Counted from the first letter of the stretch, positions 1 through 9,905 are shown. The stretch: 49,254 nt of DNA from Candidatus Woesearchaeota archaeon (GCA_016181265.1 JACOZP010000001.1:1-49254), one strand, 5' to 3'. Numbers and translations are program-made. The notes: generated by a model from the sequence alone, not told the origin.

Positions 1-45
1 GTTGGACTTCGTTATTAAGAAAACAAAACGAGAATATAAACTACG

Positions 46-86
46 CCACCGGTCATCGCTCACTACGCTCGCTCAAGAACCGGTGG
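46..86. repeat. Palindromic element CCACCGGT...ACCGGTGG
   Basis: 46-53 CCACCGGT and 79-86 ACCGGTGG are perfect inverted repeats; the loop contains CGCTCACTACGCTCGCTC. Confidence 0.6.
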
Positions 87-96
87 AAAACTTATT

Positions 97-873
97 TTAC
101 TCCGCGGCTATTTCGCTGTATCTGATACGAAAATAGAATTACAGAGTGCACAGAAAGTACCCTCATTTGCCATTCCGGTTCAGGATTATGTTGAGGCTTG
201 TCTCCAACGTGTTGGAGAGTCTGCGATTAGTTATATCGGCGAACACGGGGGCTATTTCATTTTGCCACCTTTGTCTCAAGAAGAACTTGGGCTTCCTTAT
301 TATTTATTTGAGAGTCGTAGCTATTTCCCTTCTTTAAAAGAAGTAGAGAATCAGTTGGAACTGTATGTTGATCACGAACTGGGATTCTGCCTACAAAACT
401 TTGATCATTTTGTGAAACAAGGTTATGTGCTTTTATCGGAAGATATTAGCACTACTGTTTCTTTGTCTTTTAATACCGTGCGCTTTGATCTTGCTTTTCC
501 ACTAAAGATTCAAAAAGATTCTTCGACAAAATCACTCGATTCTTTTTCGACATCGGTTCCATCACGTCTTTATGTTTTATACAATACCACGTCTGCGTAT
601 ATGGATGATCAAGCGCAATTCCCTCAAAGTATTTGTCTTAGTTGTCTACATTCGTTAATGGGTGAACAGAATGTGTATGCGGAATTACGGTTAGTGAATG
701 ATAGTGAAGAGAAGATTGTCTTTGTCATCACTGATCAACAATCGAATTTAATCTATCAGTTTCTGAATGAGTATGATTTTCAGAAAGCAGGAACTGATCT
801 CGCTGATTACGAGAATTTATCTGAATTTGTAAAGGAAGATTTTGAGGAGGAGGCTAGTAATGAAAGCCAATAG
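97..873 (+). pseudogene. Hypothetical protein, probably missing its N-terminus; the frame stays open upstream of the called start at 262
   Basis: The frame of ORF 262..873 reads upstream as SDTKIELQSAQKVPSFAIPVQDYVEACLQRVGESAISYIGEHGGYFILPPLSQ with no ATG/GTG/TTG start and reaches the palindrome at 46-86. Confidence 0.45.
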
Positions 874-2800
874 ATTCGTTCTCTTCATTCTGGTCTTTCT
901 TTTTTTGGGGGTGATTTATGTTTCTGCGTCCTGTCCACCGCCGCAAGGCGAAGTTGATAACTTGTGTTTTGATCCTGCGCATATGGAATTATTTGATTAT
1001 CAAAATGGTGATTATTCTAGTATTACTGATTGGAGTTTAGTGAGCTGGAATTTGATTCCAAATACGCGGATTCCTGAAGTTCCGGCTCAGGATTTACGCT
1101 ATTTTATGTTGTCTGATGGACAGCGGAAAGCGATGACTGCGCAACAAATCGTGGTTCATTTTGACAAGATTGATGATCTTGCTCACGATGTTAAGCCTGA
1201 AGAAGCACAGAAAGCGATTAAAGAGAAATATCGTGTGGTTGTGGAGTTATCAGGCAAAAAGCCGAAAAATCAAATAATCTCATTGAAGAATGGTATCTTG
1301 AAAACTGGCTTTGGTGTTCAAGATCGTGCTACGCTCTCCTCGGGAAGATATACTGGAGGAGCATTTGAGATTAGTGAGGAAGGAAGTCTTATTTTCATCC
1401 CAGCTAAAACCCAGAAATCAATTGATATTCCTGCGAGTGATCGCTTAATTGTTGATGTCTCTAAAGGAGCGATACTCTTTCGTGGGAATAGCTTTTCTAA
1501 AGGACGATTTGTGTTTAACGAAGGGCGTACTTTTATTTTGGGATTTGAAACGGTTCAGTTGAATCGTGTTTTGATTACCAGTGGTAATCCTGATGGTCTT
1601 AAGCTTTATTTTGATGGACAATGGCATGAAGAAGAACATTATATCTCGATGGATACAAAGAAAGGTGATCTCTATGTAGATTTCACTAATGGTGACCATT
1701 TGGAGTTCTTGAAGGGCAATGTCTTTGTTCCGAATCTTGAGGAGAAAGATCGCTTGGTCCTCAGTCCTCAATACCCAACGACGCTGAGCGTGATTTCTCA
1801 GCGGCATGGTAAAGATAAGTACAGTAATATTCCTCTCGTTCCTGAAATGAGGATGAGCGGTGAAGTTATTGTTGAGAATGGAAGAAATTTATTTGTGGTT
1901 CGAGGCGGTCGATTACTGACGGGGATTAACAAAGAGAGTCAGAGATCTGGTTCCGTACCTTTGGCGCTTGTTTTTTTGGAAAAATCAATTAAAGTGCTAA
2001 CGGATGAAGTCGGAAATTATGTTACGCTTCCCGGAGACTATGAGAATCCGTTCTACGAGTGTCTTAGCTGCACGATCGATCTCACTCAAAATTCCCGTCT
2101 TCAACGTGATGCGAAAGTGACGTTTCTGCGTTCCGCGAAAGGAATTAGGTTGACTGATCAATCGACGGCTTTTGGTGAAGCGGGTTCGCTCGAATTAATT
2201 GCTGCGGCTCGTGGTCTAGAAAAATTAACTCCTGCTTTACGGAAGAGTACCACGGATATTATCCTTCTTTCTCCTAAGGATTTTGAGAAGCGATGTGGTC
2301 AAGATGCGGATGGTTGTGCTGGTGTTGGGCGAGGAACAATTTATCTCCCCAAAGACGACTTTGCTCGCTTTAGTCCGGAGTGGGTTATAGAGGTTGTAAG
2401 TCACGAACTAGGACATAATGTCGAGCCGGACGTTGATGCTGTTTGGGAAGAGGCAGCACGTCTTCCGAATAGCGCTCTTCCCTATGGGAAAGATTTGGGT
2501 GAAAAAACGGTCGGGAAATCTCCCCTGCAGACAAAAGGTATTGATTATCGAAATGCGGCAACGTGGAAAGGAGGAGGAGATGAGGCGCGATATGGCTGTA
2601 CGAGAGCTTATGGCTGCAATAACAAACAAGAGGACTTTGCTACGCACATAGAATGTGCTTATACTGGCAGTTCCTGCTGGTATAATCTCTTGAATCCCGA
2701 GGTCAATGACTGGCATGAAATTCACCGGAAAAAATTTACGATTCAATGTGGGCATGGTTATATCCCTAAAGATACGTGTAAAAAAATGGGGATTCAATGA
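860..2800 (+). CDS. Secreted protein with HEXXH zinc-metallopeptidase-like motif
   Basis: N-terminal signal peptide (NRFVLFILVFLFLGVIYVSAS); HELGH motif near the C-terminus; GAGGAGG RBS upstream of ATG 860. Confidence 0.6.
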   Translation: MKANRFVLFILVFLFLGVIYVSASCPPPQGEVDNLCFDPAHMELFDYQNGDYSSITDWSLVSWNLIPNTRIPEVPAQDLRYFMLSDGQRKAMTAQQIVVHFDKIDDLAHDVKPEEAQKAIKEKYRVVVELSGKKPKNQIISLKNGILKTGFGVQDRATLSSGRYTGGAFEISEEGSLIFIPAKTQKSIDIPASDRLIVDVSKGAILFRGNSFSKGRFVFNEGRTFILGFETVQLNRVLITSGNPDGLKLYFDGQWHEEEHYISMDTKKGDLYVDFTNGDHLEFLKGNVFVPNLEEKDRLVLSPQYPTTLSVISQRHGKDKYSNIPLVPEMRMSGEVIVENGRNLFVVRGGRLLTGINKESQRSGSVPLALVFLEKSIKVLTDEVGNYVTLPGDYENPFYECLSCTIDLTQNSRLQRDAKVTFLRSAKGIRLTDQSTAFGEAGSLELIAAARGLEKLTPALRKSTTDIILLSPKDFEKRCGQDADGCAGVGRGTIYLPKDDFARFSPEWVIEVVSHELGHNVEPDVDAVWEEAARLPNSALPYGKDLGEKTVGKSPLQTKGIDYRNAATWKGGGDEARYGCTRAYGCNNKQEDFATHIECAYTGSSCWYNLLNPEVNDWHEIHRKKFTIQCGHGYIPKDTCKKMGIQ

Positions 2801-3346
2801 GAAGAGGTACTTCGATGCGAACGTCAATAATACAGATAGTAACGATTACTTTAATGCTAATTCCTTGTCTTCCATTTATTCAGGCAGAGCCGGAGAATTA
2901 TTTTCGGCTGACCTTGCATTACAATAATGGCACTATCTCAATGAAAACGCTAGTCGTTCTTCCTCTTGCTCTTCCTACTGCGAAGGGGTCTGGTGATTTT
3001 ACTGCGAATCTTGTCTCGTTTGAAAATAATACGTTGAATAGCACTACGTTTGGTTTTCCACGACAAGTTTTCTATGATTCTTGGAATGAAGAAACAGGTG
3101 AGATCTCTGGTGGAGGGGTGTTTTTGCTTGACGAAGCGGATGAGATGGTCTCTATTTGCAATTGAAAAACCAGTTGTGTTTGAAACTCCTCTCCCTGAGA
3201 AAAAAGTCACTTCAACAGTTCCGGGTGAAGTAGAAGTTGAATCTCAAACATTGAAAAATGTGGCGCTGGGGATTGGCTTAGGTCTTGGACTTTTAGTGTT
3301 GCTTGTTTTAATTCTTTTCTTATGGCGGAGGAAACGGGGGTTATAA
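2797..3346 (+). pseudogene. Type I membrane protein (signal peptide plus C-terminal TM), apparently frameshifted near 3140-3165
   Basis: ORF 2797..3165 has the signal peptide; +1 frame ORF ending at 3346 has ...LGIGLGLGLLVLLVLILFLWRRKRGL. ATGA overlap with the upstream stop. Confidence 0.55.
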
Positions 3347-3730
3347 TTAGCCCATAATTAGGGCTCTCACTATTTTCAAATACGCACTATATGGCCTAAT
3401 TGAGAATTGTCCAGCGTACTGTAATGCAGCAGCAACGAGATGTTCTTGGATCTCGTCTGCTCGATCGAGGATTTCTGTCAAGACTCGTTCTTCGACAGAA
3501 GCAGTAATGTCTGGCTGTTGAAGCCCTTTTTCTACTTTTGTGATTCTTCCCTCGGCATCATTAAACGAAGTGTAGGCGAAGGTTTCCTGGCCGTTGTTCA
3601 ATACTTGAATTCCAATTCGTTGATATCGACACTCGCATACTATTTTTGTGTATAAATCAATATTGTTGAGCAGCGTGATCAGTGTTGTCTGTTCTTCTGG
3701 CCGCGCCATCCGTTCTTCTAATGATGTCAT
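3347..3730 (-). CDS. Hypothetical protein
   Basis: 127-aa ORF between oppositely oriented genes. Confidence 0.55.
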   Translation of the reverse strand: MTSLEERMARPEEQTTLITLLNNIDLYTKIVCECRYQRIGIQVLNNGQETFAYTSFNDAEGRITKVEKGLQQPDITASVEERVLTEILDRADEIQEHLVAAALQYAGQFSIRPYSAYLKIVRALIMG

Positions 3731-3775
3731 TGAAGAACGAAAATGGAGATTATTTAAAAGAATGTCCCTACATTT

Positions 3776-3985
3776 GTACGTATTTAGTTGGCCGTTCGTC
3801 TCGCGGAAAATGAGCTGTGAATCATTTATTCCAAAAGAGAAATAAGAACGGATAATTTTCCGTACCTATCCTTTCTGCTTCGCTAACAAGAAAATTGAAA
3901 ACTATCAATTTTCTGTGCTGAAATGAAATCCCTGTTTCATTTCATGAACTATTGCGAGACGAACCTCTTGGCTAACTAAATACGT
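3776..3985. repeat. Dispersed structured element, copy 1 (MITE-like or structured RNA)
   Basis: Terminal inverted repeat CGTATTTAGTTGGCC / GGCTAACTAAATACG; GTTCGTCTCGC / GCGAGACGAAC; internal hairpins AGAAAATTG-AAAACTAT-CAATTTTCT and TGAAATGAAA-TCCCTG-TTTCATTTCA; second copy at 42853-43067. Confidence 0.85.
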
Positions 3986-3987
3986 CC

Positions 3988-6276
3988 CTACATTTTTTTC
4001 TTCCTTGCTTCCCGCTGGAGCCAGTCTATATATTGGAAAAGAATCTCTTTATTGTCGAGCTTGCCTCTTTTCTCTTTGATGGAATCAGAGATAAGGTGGA
4101 ATTGATCATTAGCTTTAATCACGAATTCTGCCTCTAAAAGCAGAGGATTTTGCGTTTCGAGAAATTGATCGACGACAGCTTGTTTTACTTGTGCGCGCAG
4201 TTCAATATTATTCCAGATGGCATCCCAATCGCCGGCGAATTCTTTGATTCTTCCCGCCATGCGTTTGAGGATGTCTGAATTGCCGTTGCGGAGTTCGTCA
4301 GTAATCTCCAAACAATCGGTGATGGGATTATACACCATCAGATCGACAAATGCGCCTTCTTTCAGTGGGTCGTCGTTCCATTCTTTGCGTACTTCGGTGA
4401 TACGGAGAACGCGTTTGAATTTTTTGAGTCCTGAAATGACGGGATTCGCGGTAATGATAATATCAATCGCTTTGAAAGAAGTTTTAGGAACGCCGATGTC
4501 GTTGACAACACGATCGTACACCCCGTAAGGTGAATCGGCGTGGATCGTTCCAGCAACAACATTGGCCGCAGCACCGACACGCATTGCTTCGAATAACGCG
4601 ATCGCTTCTTTTGATCGCACTTCTCCGACAAAAATGGCAGAATCTCCCAGACGGAGGGTGGAACGGATGCCAATGGAGGGATCAACCTCAGAGCCTGGTG
4701 AGCTGAGAGCGGAGGCGACTTTTAATGATTCGATATTATACCCCAATGTACGCAGCGATTCCTGTGGAAGTTCAAATGTATCTTCGATAGTCAATACTCG
4801 GATACGACGCATAATCTCGACAAGCATAGAGCCGAGAAAGGATGTCTTTCCGCTGCTGCGTGTTCCCGCAACGAGAATTGTTGCGTTATTATCAATAAGG
4901 AAACTGAGCAATCCGGCGGCAAGTGGATCGATGAATCTAATCTTGGGCTGGAGATAGAGGGGAAATGTCCAGGGATAATCTCGATGGCGGCGGAAGGAAA
5001 AGGCTAACCCATTCGGGCTTAGTGGTGCCGTGATCGCCGAGACTCTGGAGCTGAATCCCGTCACTTTCAATTCAGTATCTAAGATGGGATTAGCTTCATC
5101 TAATGGTCTTCCCGAGATAAGACGCAGTTTTGTCGCCCAACTTTCTACTTCTAATCGTGTCGGGTAGATGTTAGTGGTACAATCTCCATAGTCCTGATGG
5201 ACAATAAAGATAGGTATTTCACCATTTGGGGCGTTAATGTTAACATCTTGCACTTTCGGATCGGAAAGAAGAAGTTCAATCAAGCCGAAGCCGACCGTGT
5301 ACCGCAGTAAGGCCTGTGCTAATTGTTCTACTCTCTCTTCATTGATATTGAGATTCTGGTGTTCTAAGAGGTCATTAAGAAGATCTCTTCCAATAGAGTA
5401 GAAAACTTCTCGCATCCGTTGCGGGTCGACGAATTCTTCCCGGCTGGGCTTATGTTCTGACATGATGCGTTTGGCGTCGTCTAACAAGCGGTATTCATCT
5501 TCAGTGAATTTAAATTCAGGAGGACTGAGATGATACATCGTCTTGATATCTCTTTCAGGTTGGAAGATGTTCACTTCACACGTATCCGGTCCAGCGATGA
5601 AGTTGTATGTTTCAAGCAATTCCCCTTCTGGAAATTCGGTGATCAATTTGGTGTACATGAAATCTGGTCGAGTTGTGGGATGGAAAATATTACCGTAAAT
5701 TACACGTTCTCCGAGATGGTATTCTTTGCTGAATGGGAGGAGAAGCGCGATGAGGCGGAGCTGTTCTACGACTTGGATAATATTTTGAAGAATGTGGATA
5801 AACCGTTCTTGGCTGGCAATTTGGCGTTGATCAATGATGTTTTCTAATTTCACTTTTTCCTGCCTCTCCAACCGTTTTAATTCTACATACGCCGCGAAAG
5901 GATCTTCTTTTAATTTCTTGGAGATAATGCGTTGAAAGATAGCGTAACTCCCGCGGAGATAGCGTTCCGTCAGAGGATTTGTGATCAGATGAGAATAGCT
6001 GGTACGGTTCTCTTGGGTGAGGCGTTGCGATAATGCGGCCAATTCGGTTAGGAGTTTTGTCTGTGAGAAATCATATTCGTATTCTCGCTGTTGAGTAAGG
6101 ATGATCGTGGTAACGCCGCTGTTCGCTTGCAGGAGATCGATGATCTTTGACATGCAGAAATCACTATATTCTATCGAAGGAAGAAACGTACACGATTCGA
6201 GAGAAACTTTGAGAATCTTATTTTCCCCTTCGTGATATGTTTCGTACGTGAAACAGGCTTTTTGTTCATCTACCAT
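3988..6276 (-). CDS. Type II/IV secretion-type ATPase (VirB11/FlaI/GspE family)
   Basis: ILVAGTRSSGKTSFLGSML Walker A, IEDTFELP, GEVRSKEA, AGTIHADS motifs. Start near 6276 (MVDEQK) preferred because the 863-aa ORF overlaps the divergent Nudix gene. Confidence 0.85.
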   Translation of the reverse strand: MVDEQKACFTYETYHEGENKILKVSLESCTFLPSIEYSDFCMSKIIDLLQANSGVTTIILTQQREYEYDFSQTKLLTELAALSQRLTQENRTSYSHLITNPLTERYLRGSYAIFQRIISKKLKEDPFAAYVELKRLERQEKVKLENIIDQRQIASQERFIHILQNIIQVVEQLRLIALLLPFSKEYHLGERVIYGNIFHPTTRPDFMYTKLITEFPEGELLETYNFIAGPDTCEVNIFQPERDIKTMYHLSPPEFKFTEDEYRLLDDAKRIMSEHKPSREEFVDPQRMREVFYSIGRDLLNDLLEHQNLNINEERVEQLAQALLRYTVGFGLIELLLSDPKVQDVNINAPNGEIPIFIVHQDYGDCTTNIYPTRLEVESWATKLRLISGRPLDEANPILDTELKVTGFSSRVSAITAPLSPNGLAFSFRRHRDYPWTFPLYLQPKIRFIDPLAAGLLSFLIDNNATILVAGTRSSGKTSFLGSMLVEIMRRIRVLTIEDTFELPQESLRTLGYNIESLKVASALSSPGSEVDPSIGIRSTLRLGDSAIFVGEVRSKEAIALFEAMRVGAAANVVAGTIHADSPYGVYDRVVNDIGVPKTSFKAIDIIITANPVISGLKKFKRVLRITEVRKEWNDDPLKEGAFVDLMVYNPITDCLEITDELRNGNSDILKRMAGRIKEFAGDWDAIWNNIELRAQVKQAVVDQFLETQNPLLLEAEFVIKANDQFHLISDSIKEKRGKLDNKEILFQYIDWLQREARKKKM

Positions 6277-6369
6277 CTTTTTGATAGTGAGGGAATGAAG
6301 GTTTATTATTCTTTCTGTACTCTTCTTCTGCTTCACAACATTTAAATTCGCTTCTTTTTGATTCTTTTT

Positions 6370-6921
6370 ATGGAAACGAGAAACGGACCATGGGTTATCA
6401 AAGGAACTCTTCTGAAATATAAAAATAATTGGATCGAAGTGATTGAAGACCAAGTAATCCGTCCTGATGGGAAACAGGGCATTTTTGGGGTGGTAAAAAT
6501 GGTCCCAGGAGTTGCTATCCTGCCGCTTGATGAGGATGACTTTGTTTATCTTACGAGAGAATTCAGGTATGCCATTCAAGAGGATAGTATCGAGGCAGCA
6601 GGTGGTGCGATAGATCCTGGTGAAGAGCCTTTGGATGCTGCTAAACGAGAGCTCGAGGAGGAGTTAGGATTTCAGGCGGGAGAATGGACTCATCTTGGTA
6701 TCGTTAACCCTTTTACGAGTGTTATTCATTCTCCTTCTCATCTTTTTCTGGCAAGGAAATTAAAAATGACAAAACCTCATTACGAGGGGACAGAAGTGAT
6801 TACTCCTTTAAAGATGAAATTTGACGAGGCTTTGCAGTTAGTTTTGGAGAGTAAAATCACACAAGGCGCGACGAGCGTCTTAATCCTCAAAGCAAAAGAA
6901 GTTCTAAAGAAATTAGAATGA
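6370..6921 (+). CDS. NUDIX hydrolase (ADP-ribose pyrophosphatase-like)
   Basis: Nudix box GGAIDPGEEPLDAAKRELEEELG. Confidence 0.9.
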   Translation: METRNGPWVIKGTLLKYKNNWIEVIEDQVIRPDGKQGIFGVVKMVPGVAILPLDEDDFVYLTREFRYAIQEDSIEAAGGAIDPGEEPLDAAKRELEEELGFQAGEWTHLGIVNPFTSVIHSPSHLFLARKLKMTKPHYEGTEVITPLKMKFDEALQLVLESKITQGATSVLILKAKEVLKKLE

Positions 6922-6964
6922 TGGTCATAACATTTTTAAGTATGTTGCTTAGTGTCTTTTTCTG

Positions 6965-7483
6965 ATGACACAATTATCTCTCTTTCCTGTACTCCCTCAA
7001 AGTACAAGATTTGTTGTACCTCCTTTTCCTCTTGTGTTTGATTTAGAGCGTTTTCTGGATGATTTTAATGTCTTGGATGTTGGAAAGTATGTTCTTGGCG
7101 ATCGTTTGAAGAAAAGGCCGATCAGTCTAAGATATCAAGCATTGTGTCCGTTCCATAAGGAGAAAACGCCTTCATTTTATCTTCGTCGTGAGCAGAATGA
7201 TTATAAGTGCTTTGGTTGTGGGATCGGTGGGAAAGGTCCACTTACATTATTATCTCATTTTGAAGATAATCTACGTTTGTATCATTCTCCCATCGATGTT
7301 CAAGAGAGGCATGACTATGCTGCGGCGGTTACTCTTTTTGATGACATCTTGAATAGGGCAAGATTACCAATAATTAGTGTTAATGATCTCTTTAATCTTG
7401 AATGTCCTGTCCCTCTATTGAAAGAACAAGTTCCGTTTATGGAATGTCTTTATCGGGCTGCTCAAGAGGAAATGTTGTTTTAA
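6965..7483 (+). CDS. Stand-alone CHC2 (DnaG-type) zinc-finger protein
   Basis: CPFHKEKTPSFYLRREQNDYKCFGCGIGG matches the DnaG zinc-finger pattern; no TOPRIM domain visible. Confidence 0.75.
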   Translation: MTQLSLFPVLPQSTRFVVPPFPLVFDLERFLDDFNVLDVGKYVLGDRLKKRPISLRYQALCPFHKEKTPSFYLRREQNDYKCFGCGIGGKGPLTLLSHFEDNLRLYHSPIDVQERHDYAAAVTLFDDILNRARLPIISVNDLFNLECPVPLLKEQVPFMECLYRAAQEEMLF

Positions 7484-7605
7484 TCATCTTAGAAGTCCTC
7501 GGCGTGATTGTTCTTTAGTCTTTTTTTATCCCTCTCGATAAATACTACTTTAGAATACTCACATAACTTTATTATATCTACTTTCTTCATAGTATCTAGA
7601 TTACG

Positions 7606-8025
7606 ATGGTCCTTCCTCCCTCTCCGCCAACATCGATGCTTGATCCGAATACGTTATACGTTGTGGTGAAAGGGTTAGAAAGCAAAGCTAATAATCTGTT
7701 GCGACAAATGGACATTTTTAAGAATGATTACATCAAGAAGAATACTGATCTGAAGAAAGAAGTGAAAGCATTGACGGATGATCTTCTTGATTTAAAGCGA
7801 AATCATGATTCTGTCGTCCAGAAGATGGATATAGTGATCAAAGAGTTACGCCAGACGGCAGGAATAGAACAGGTTTCTCTCTTGAAACGTTATGTTGATC
7901 TGTGGAATCCCTTGAATTTTGCCACACAGCGTGATGTGGAACGGATCATAGAGACTAAATTAGCGGATCTGCATCATGGTAGTCACGCGGTGCATGATCT
8001 GGAAACAAAAAAAGAGAAAAGGTGA
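7606..8025 (+). CDS. Coiled-coil protein
   Basis: 139-aa charged heptad-like ORF, 3 bp upstream of the next ORF. Confidence 0.6.
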   Translation: MVLPPSPPTSMLDPNTLYVVVKGLESKANNLLRQMDIFKNDYIKKNTDLKKEVKALTDDLLDLKRNHDSVVQKMDIVIKELRQTAGIEQVSLLKRYVDLWNPLNFATQRDVERIIETKLADLHHGSHAVHDLETKKEKR

Positions 8026-8028
8026 TAG

Positions 8029-8619
8029 ATGATGGCATTATTTACTCAACAGACAGGAGATTTAAGTTCTGAAGTTATGCAGTTACGTGGTTCGGGAATG
8101 GAGGATGGGGAAATCATGGCCGAATTAACACGACGGGGTTATCGTCCGGATCAAGTCAGCGCGGCAGTTGCACAGTTAGATCAAGGCCCTCCTTCACCAG
8201 AAGGAATGCCGGCGATGCCTTATCAAGATACCGGGATGTACGGACAATCTCCGATGAGTCAGCCTGTAGCTGCTCCACAGGAAGGTACAGGAATGTATGA
8301 CCGGATCGCAGAGATCGCAGAAAATATTATTGATGAAAAATGGGACCAATTGATTACCGAAGTAAGAAAGATCATCGAATGGAAAGAAAAAGTAGAAGAT
8401 AAACAGCGTCAGCTCATCAATGATGTCCAGAAACTGAAAGATGATTTTAAAGTCCTGCATCAAGGCGTATTGGGAAAATTAGATGACTATGATGCGCGAA
8501 TGCGTGATGTAGGGACAGAATTAGGTGCTGTCGGTAAAGTGTTTAAAGATGTCATTCCTGAGTTCGTTGAGAACGTGAAAGAGTTGTCTTCGTTGACGGG
8601 AAGAATGAAAAAGAAATAA
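8029..8619 (+). CDS. Hypothetical protein with UBA-like N-terminus and coiled coil
   Basis: N-terminal LRGSGMEDGEIMAELTRRGYRPDQVSAAVAQL plus coiled-coil C-terminal half. Confidence 0.6.
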   Translation: MMALFTQQTGDLSSEVMQLRGSGMEDGEIMAELTRRGYRPDQVSAAVAQLDQGPPSPEGMPAMPYQDTGMYGQSPMSQPVAAPQEGTGMYDRIAEIAENIIDEKWDQLITEVRKIIEWKEKVEDKQRQLINDVQKLKDDFKVLHQGVLGKLDDYDARMRDVGTELGAVGKVFKDVIPEFVENVKELSSLTGRMKKK

Positions 8620-8646
8620 TTTTAATAAATATTTTTTCTGATTTTC

Positions 8647-9222
8647 TTATCTTGCATTACTGCCACTTAATAACGCGATGGCAAACACAGCAATAGCAAA
8701 GAGGATAATCATTCCTAAGACTTTCGGGTCGGCAAGAATACTTGTTATATTCGTCTGGAAACTAGCTGTAGCGACTCCTGTTGTTCCAGTTGTGGCGTTG
8801 ACAGCTGCACCTTCTCCTTGAAATGCTTGTTCAGTGAAAGATTGGCCGAAGACATTGCCAAAGGCAGCGAAGACGATGACCAAACCAATGCCAAGGATAA
8901 CCCATAAGACAGATTTATCGGAAGTCAATGCGCTGAGGATATGTTTCTCTTCTGCGCCAAAGATGCGGAAAAGAAGCAGGAGAAGAATGAAGAAGATGAT
9001 AGCGATTGCAAACCAAGGGATCATGAAATTGATCATGAGGATGATCTCTGGTGAAAGAATACTCATGAACGCAACGACGGTGGCAATGATGGCATCGATT
9101 CCTAGCGCTGCACCGGTCGCTTTCGTTTTCTGCAATATTGCAAAAACGATTGCCCACACAAAAATAAATGGAAAGATAAAGCTAAAGTTCTGAAGCAGAC
9201 TGAGGTCAAGGACGGTTGCCAT
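8647..9222 (-). CDS. Polytopic membrane protein, paralog A
   Basis: 191 aa, several hydrophobic segments; FSFIFPFIFVWAIVFAILQKTKATG motif. Confidence 0.7.
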   Translation of the reverse strand: MATVLDLSLLQNFSFIFPFIFVWAIVFAILQKTKATGAALGIDAIIATVVAFMSILSPEIILMINFMIPWFAIAIIFFILLLLLFRIFGAEEKHILSALTSDKSVLWVILGIGLVIVFAAFGNVFGQSFTEQAFQGEGAAVNATTGTTGVATASFQTNITSILADPKVLGMIILFAIAVFAIALLSGSNAR

Positions 9223-9235
9223 GGTTCTTTGTGAC

Positions 9236-9826
9236 TTATTTTACTCCTTCAAACATTTTGCCTAAGAGCTCGCCGCCTTTTTTAACGGCGCCAAGGATTC
9301 CTTTCCCTTCTTTTGTCGGTTCTTTGACAATCAGCCAAATGACTAAGCCGAAGACAAGGAGGACAATTAATAATTCTGTCAATTCAGGTGTCCACCAAGA
9401 GAAAGCATCATAAGGGCCAGTCCATAAGTTTAATGCGGCGCCAAAGATGTAGACGACAAAACCAAGAGCGATCAGCGCAACGAGTGGTACTGCGCCTTGG
9501 GCAAATCGTGTGCCAAAGACACCCATCAAGAGAAGAACCATGATCGCTGCAACACTTACGAGAGAGATACTAGGTAATGCTGCATTCATGACGGCTACGG
9601 GATCATAGCCTAGCGGGTATGTGCCAAGCATATGCGGCACGACGAAGAGTAATGCCAATACTAAAGCAACAATGATGTTGAACTGTTTTTTTCCTTCACC
9701 AAGAATCTTGACTTTGGCTAATGTTGCATAGACAATGGTGAAGACGAGAATGAACGGGAGGAAGAAATCTAATATCCCGTATGTTTGAAAATATGTAGCG
9801 AATGATCCTAATGTGTTTACCATCAA
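9236..9826 (-). CDS. Polytopic membrane protein, paralog B
   Basis: 196 aa; ILDFFLPFILVFTIVYATLAKVKILG motif shared with A and C. Confidence 0.7.
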   Translation of the reverse strand: MMVNTLGSFATYFQTYGILDFFLPFILVFTIVYATLAKVKILGEGKKQFNIIVALVLALLFVVPHMLGTYPLGYDPVAVMNAALPSISLVSVAAIMVLLLMGVFGTRFAQGAVPLVALIALGFVVYIFGAALNLWTGPYDAFSWWTPELTELLIVLLVFGLVIWLIVKEPTKEGKGILGAVKKGGELLGKMFEGVK

Positions 9827-9905
9827 TCAACCCTCCTTTTGTATTCTTGAATGAATATTATCGTTTCTTATATTTATGTCCTATTTATGTCTTTCTCTCT
9901 TGAGA

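Noticed and set aside
3776-3985. Dispersed element as a CRISPR array
   Set aside because: There are no regularly spaced short direct repeats or spacers and no cas genes in the window; the structure is inverted-repeat based.
6277-6579. 101-residue N-terminal extension of the secretion ATPase
   Set aside because: It overlaps the divergent Nudix gene antisense and lacks recognisable domain character.
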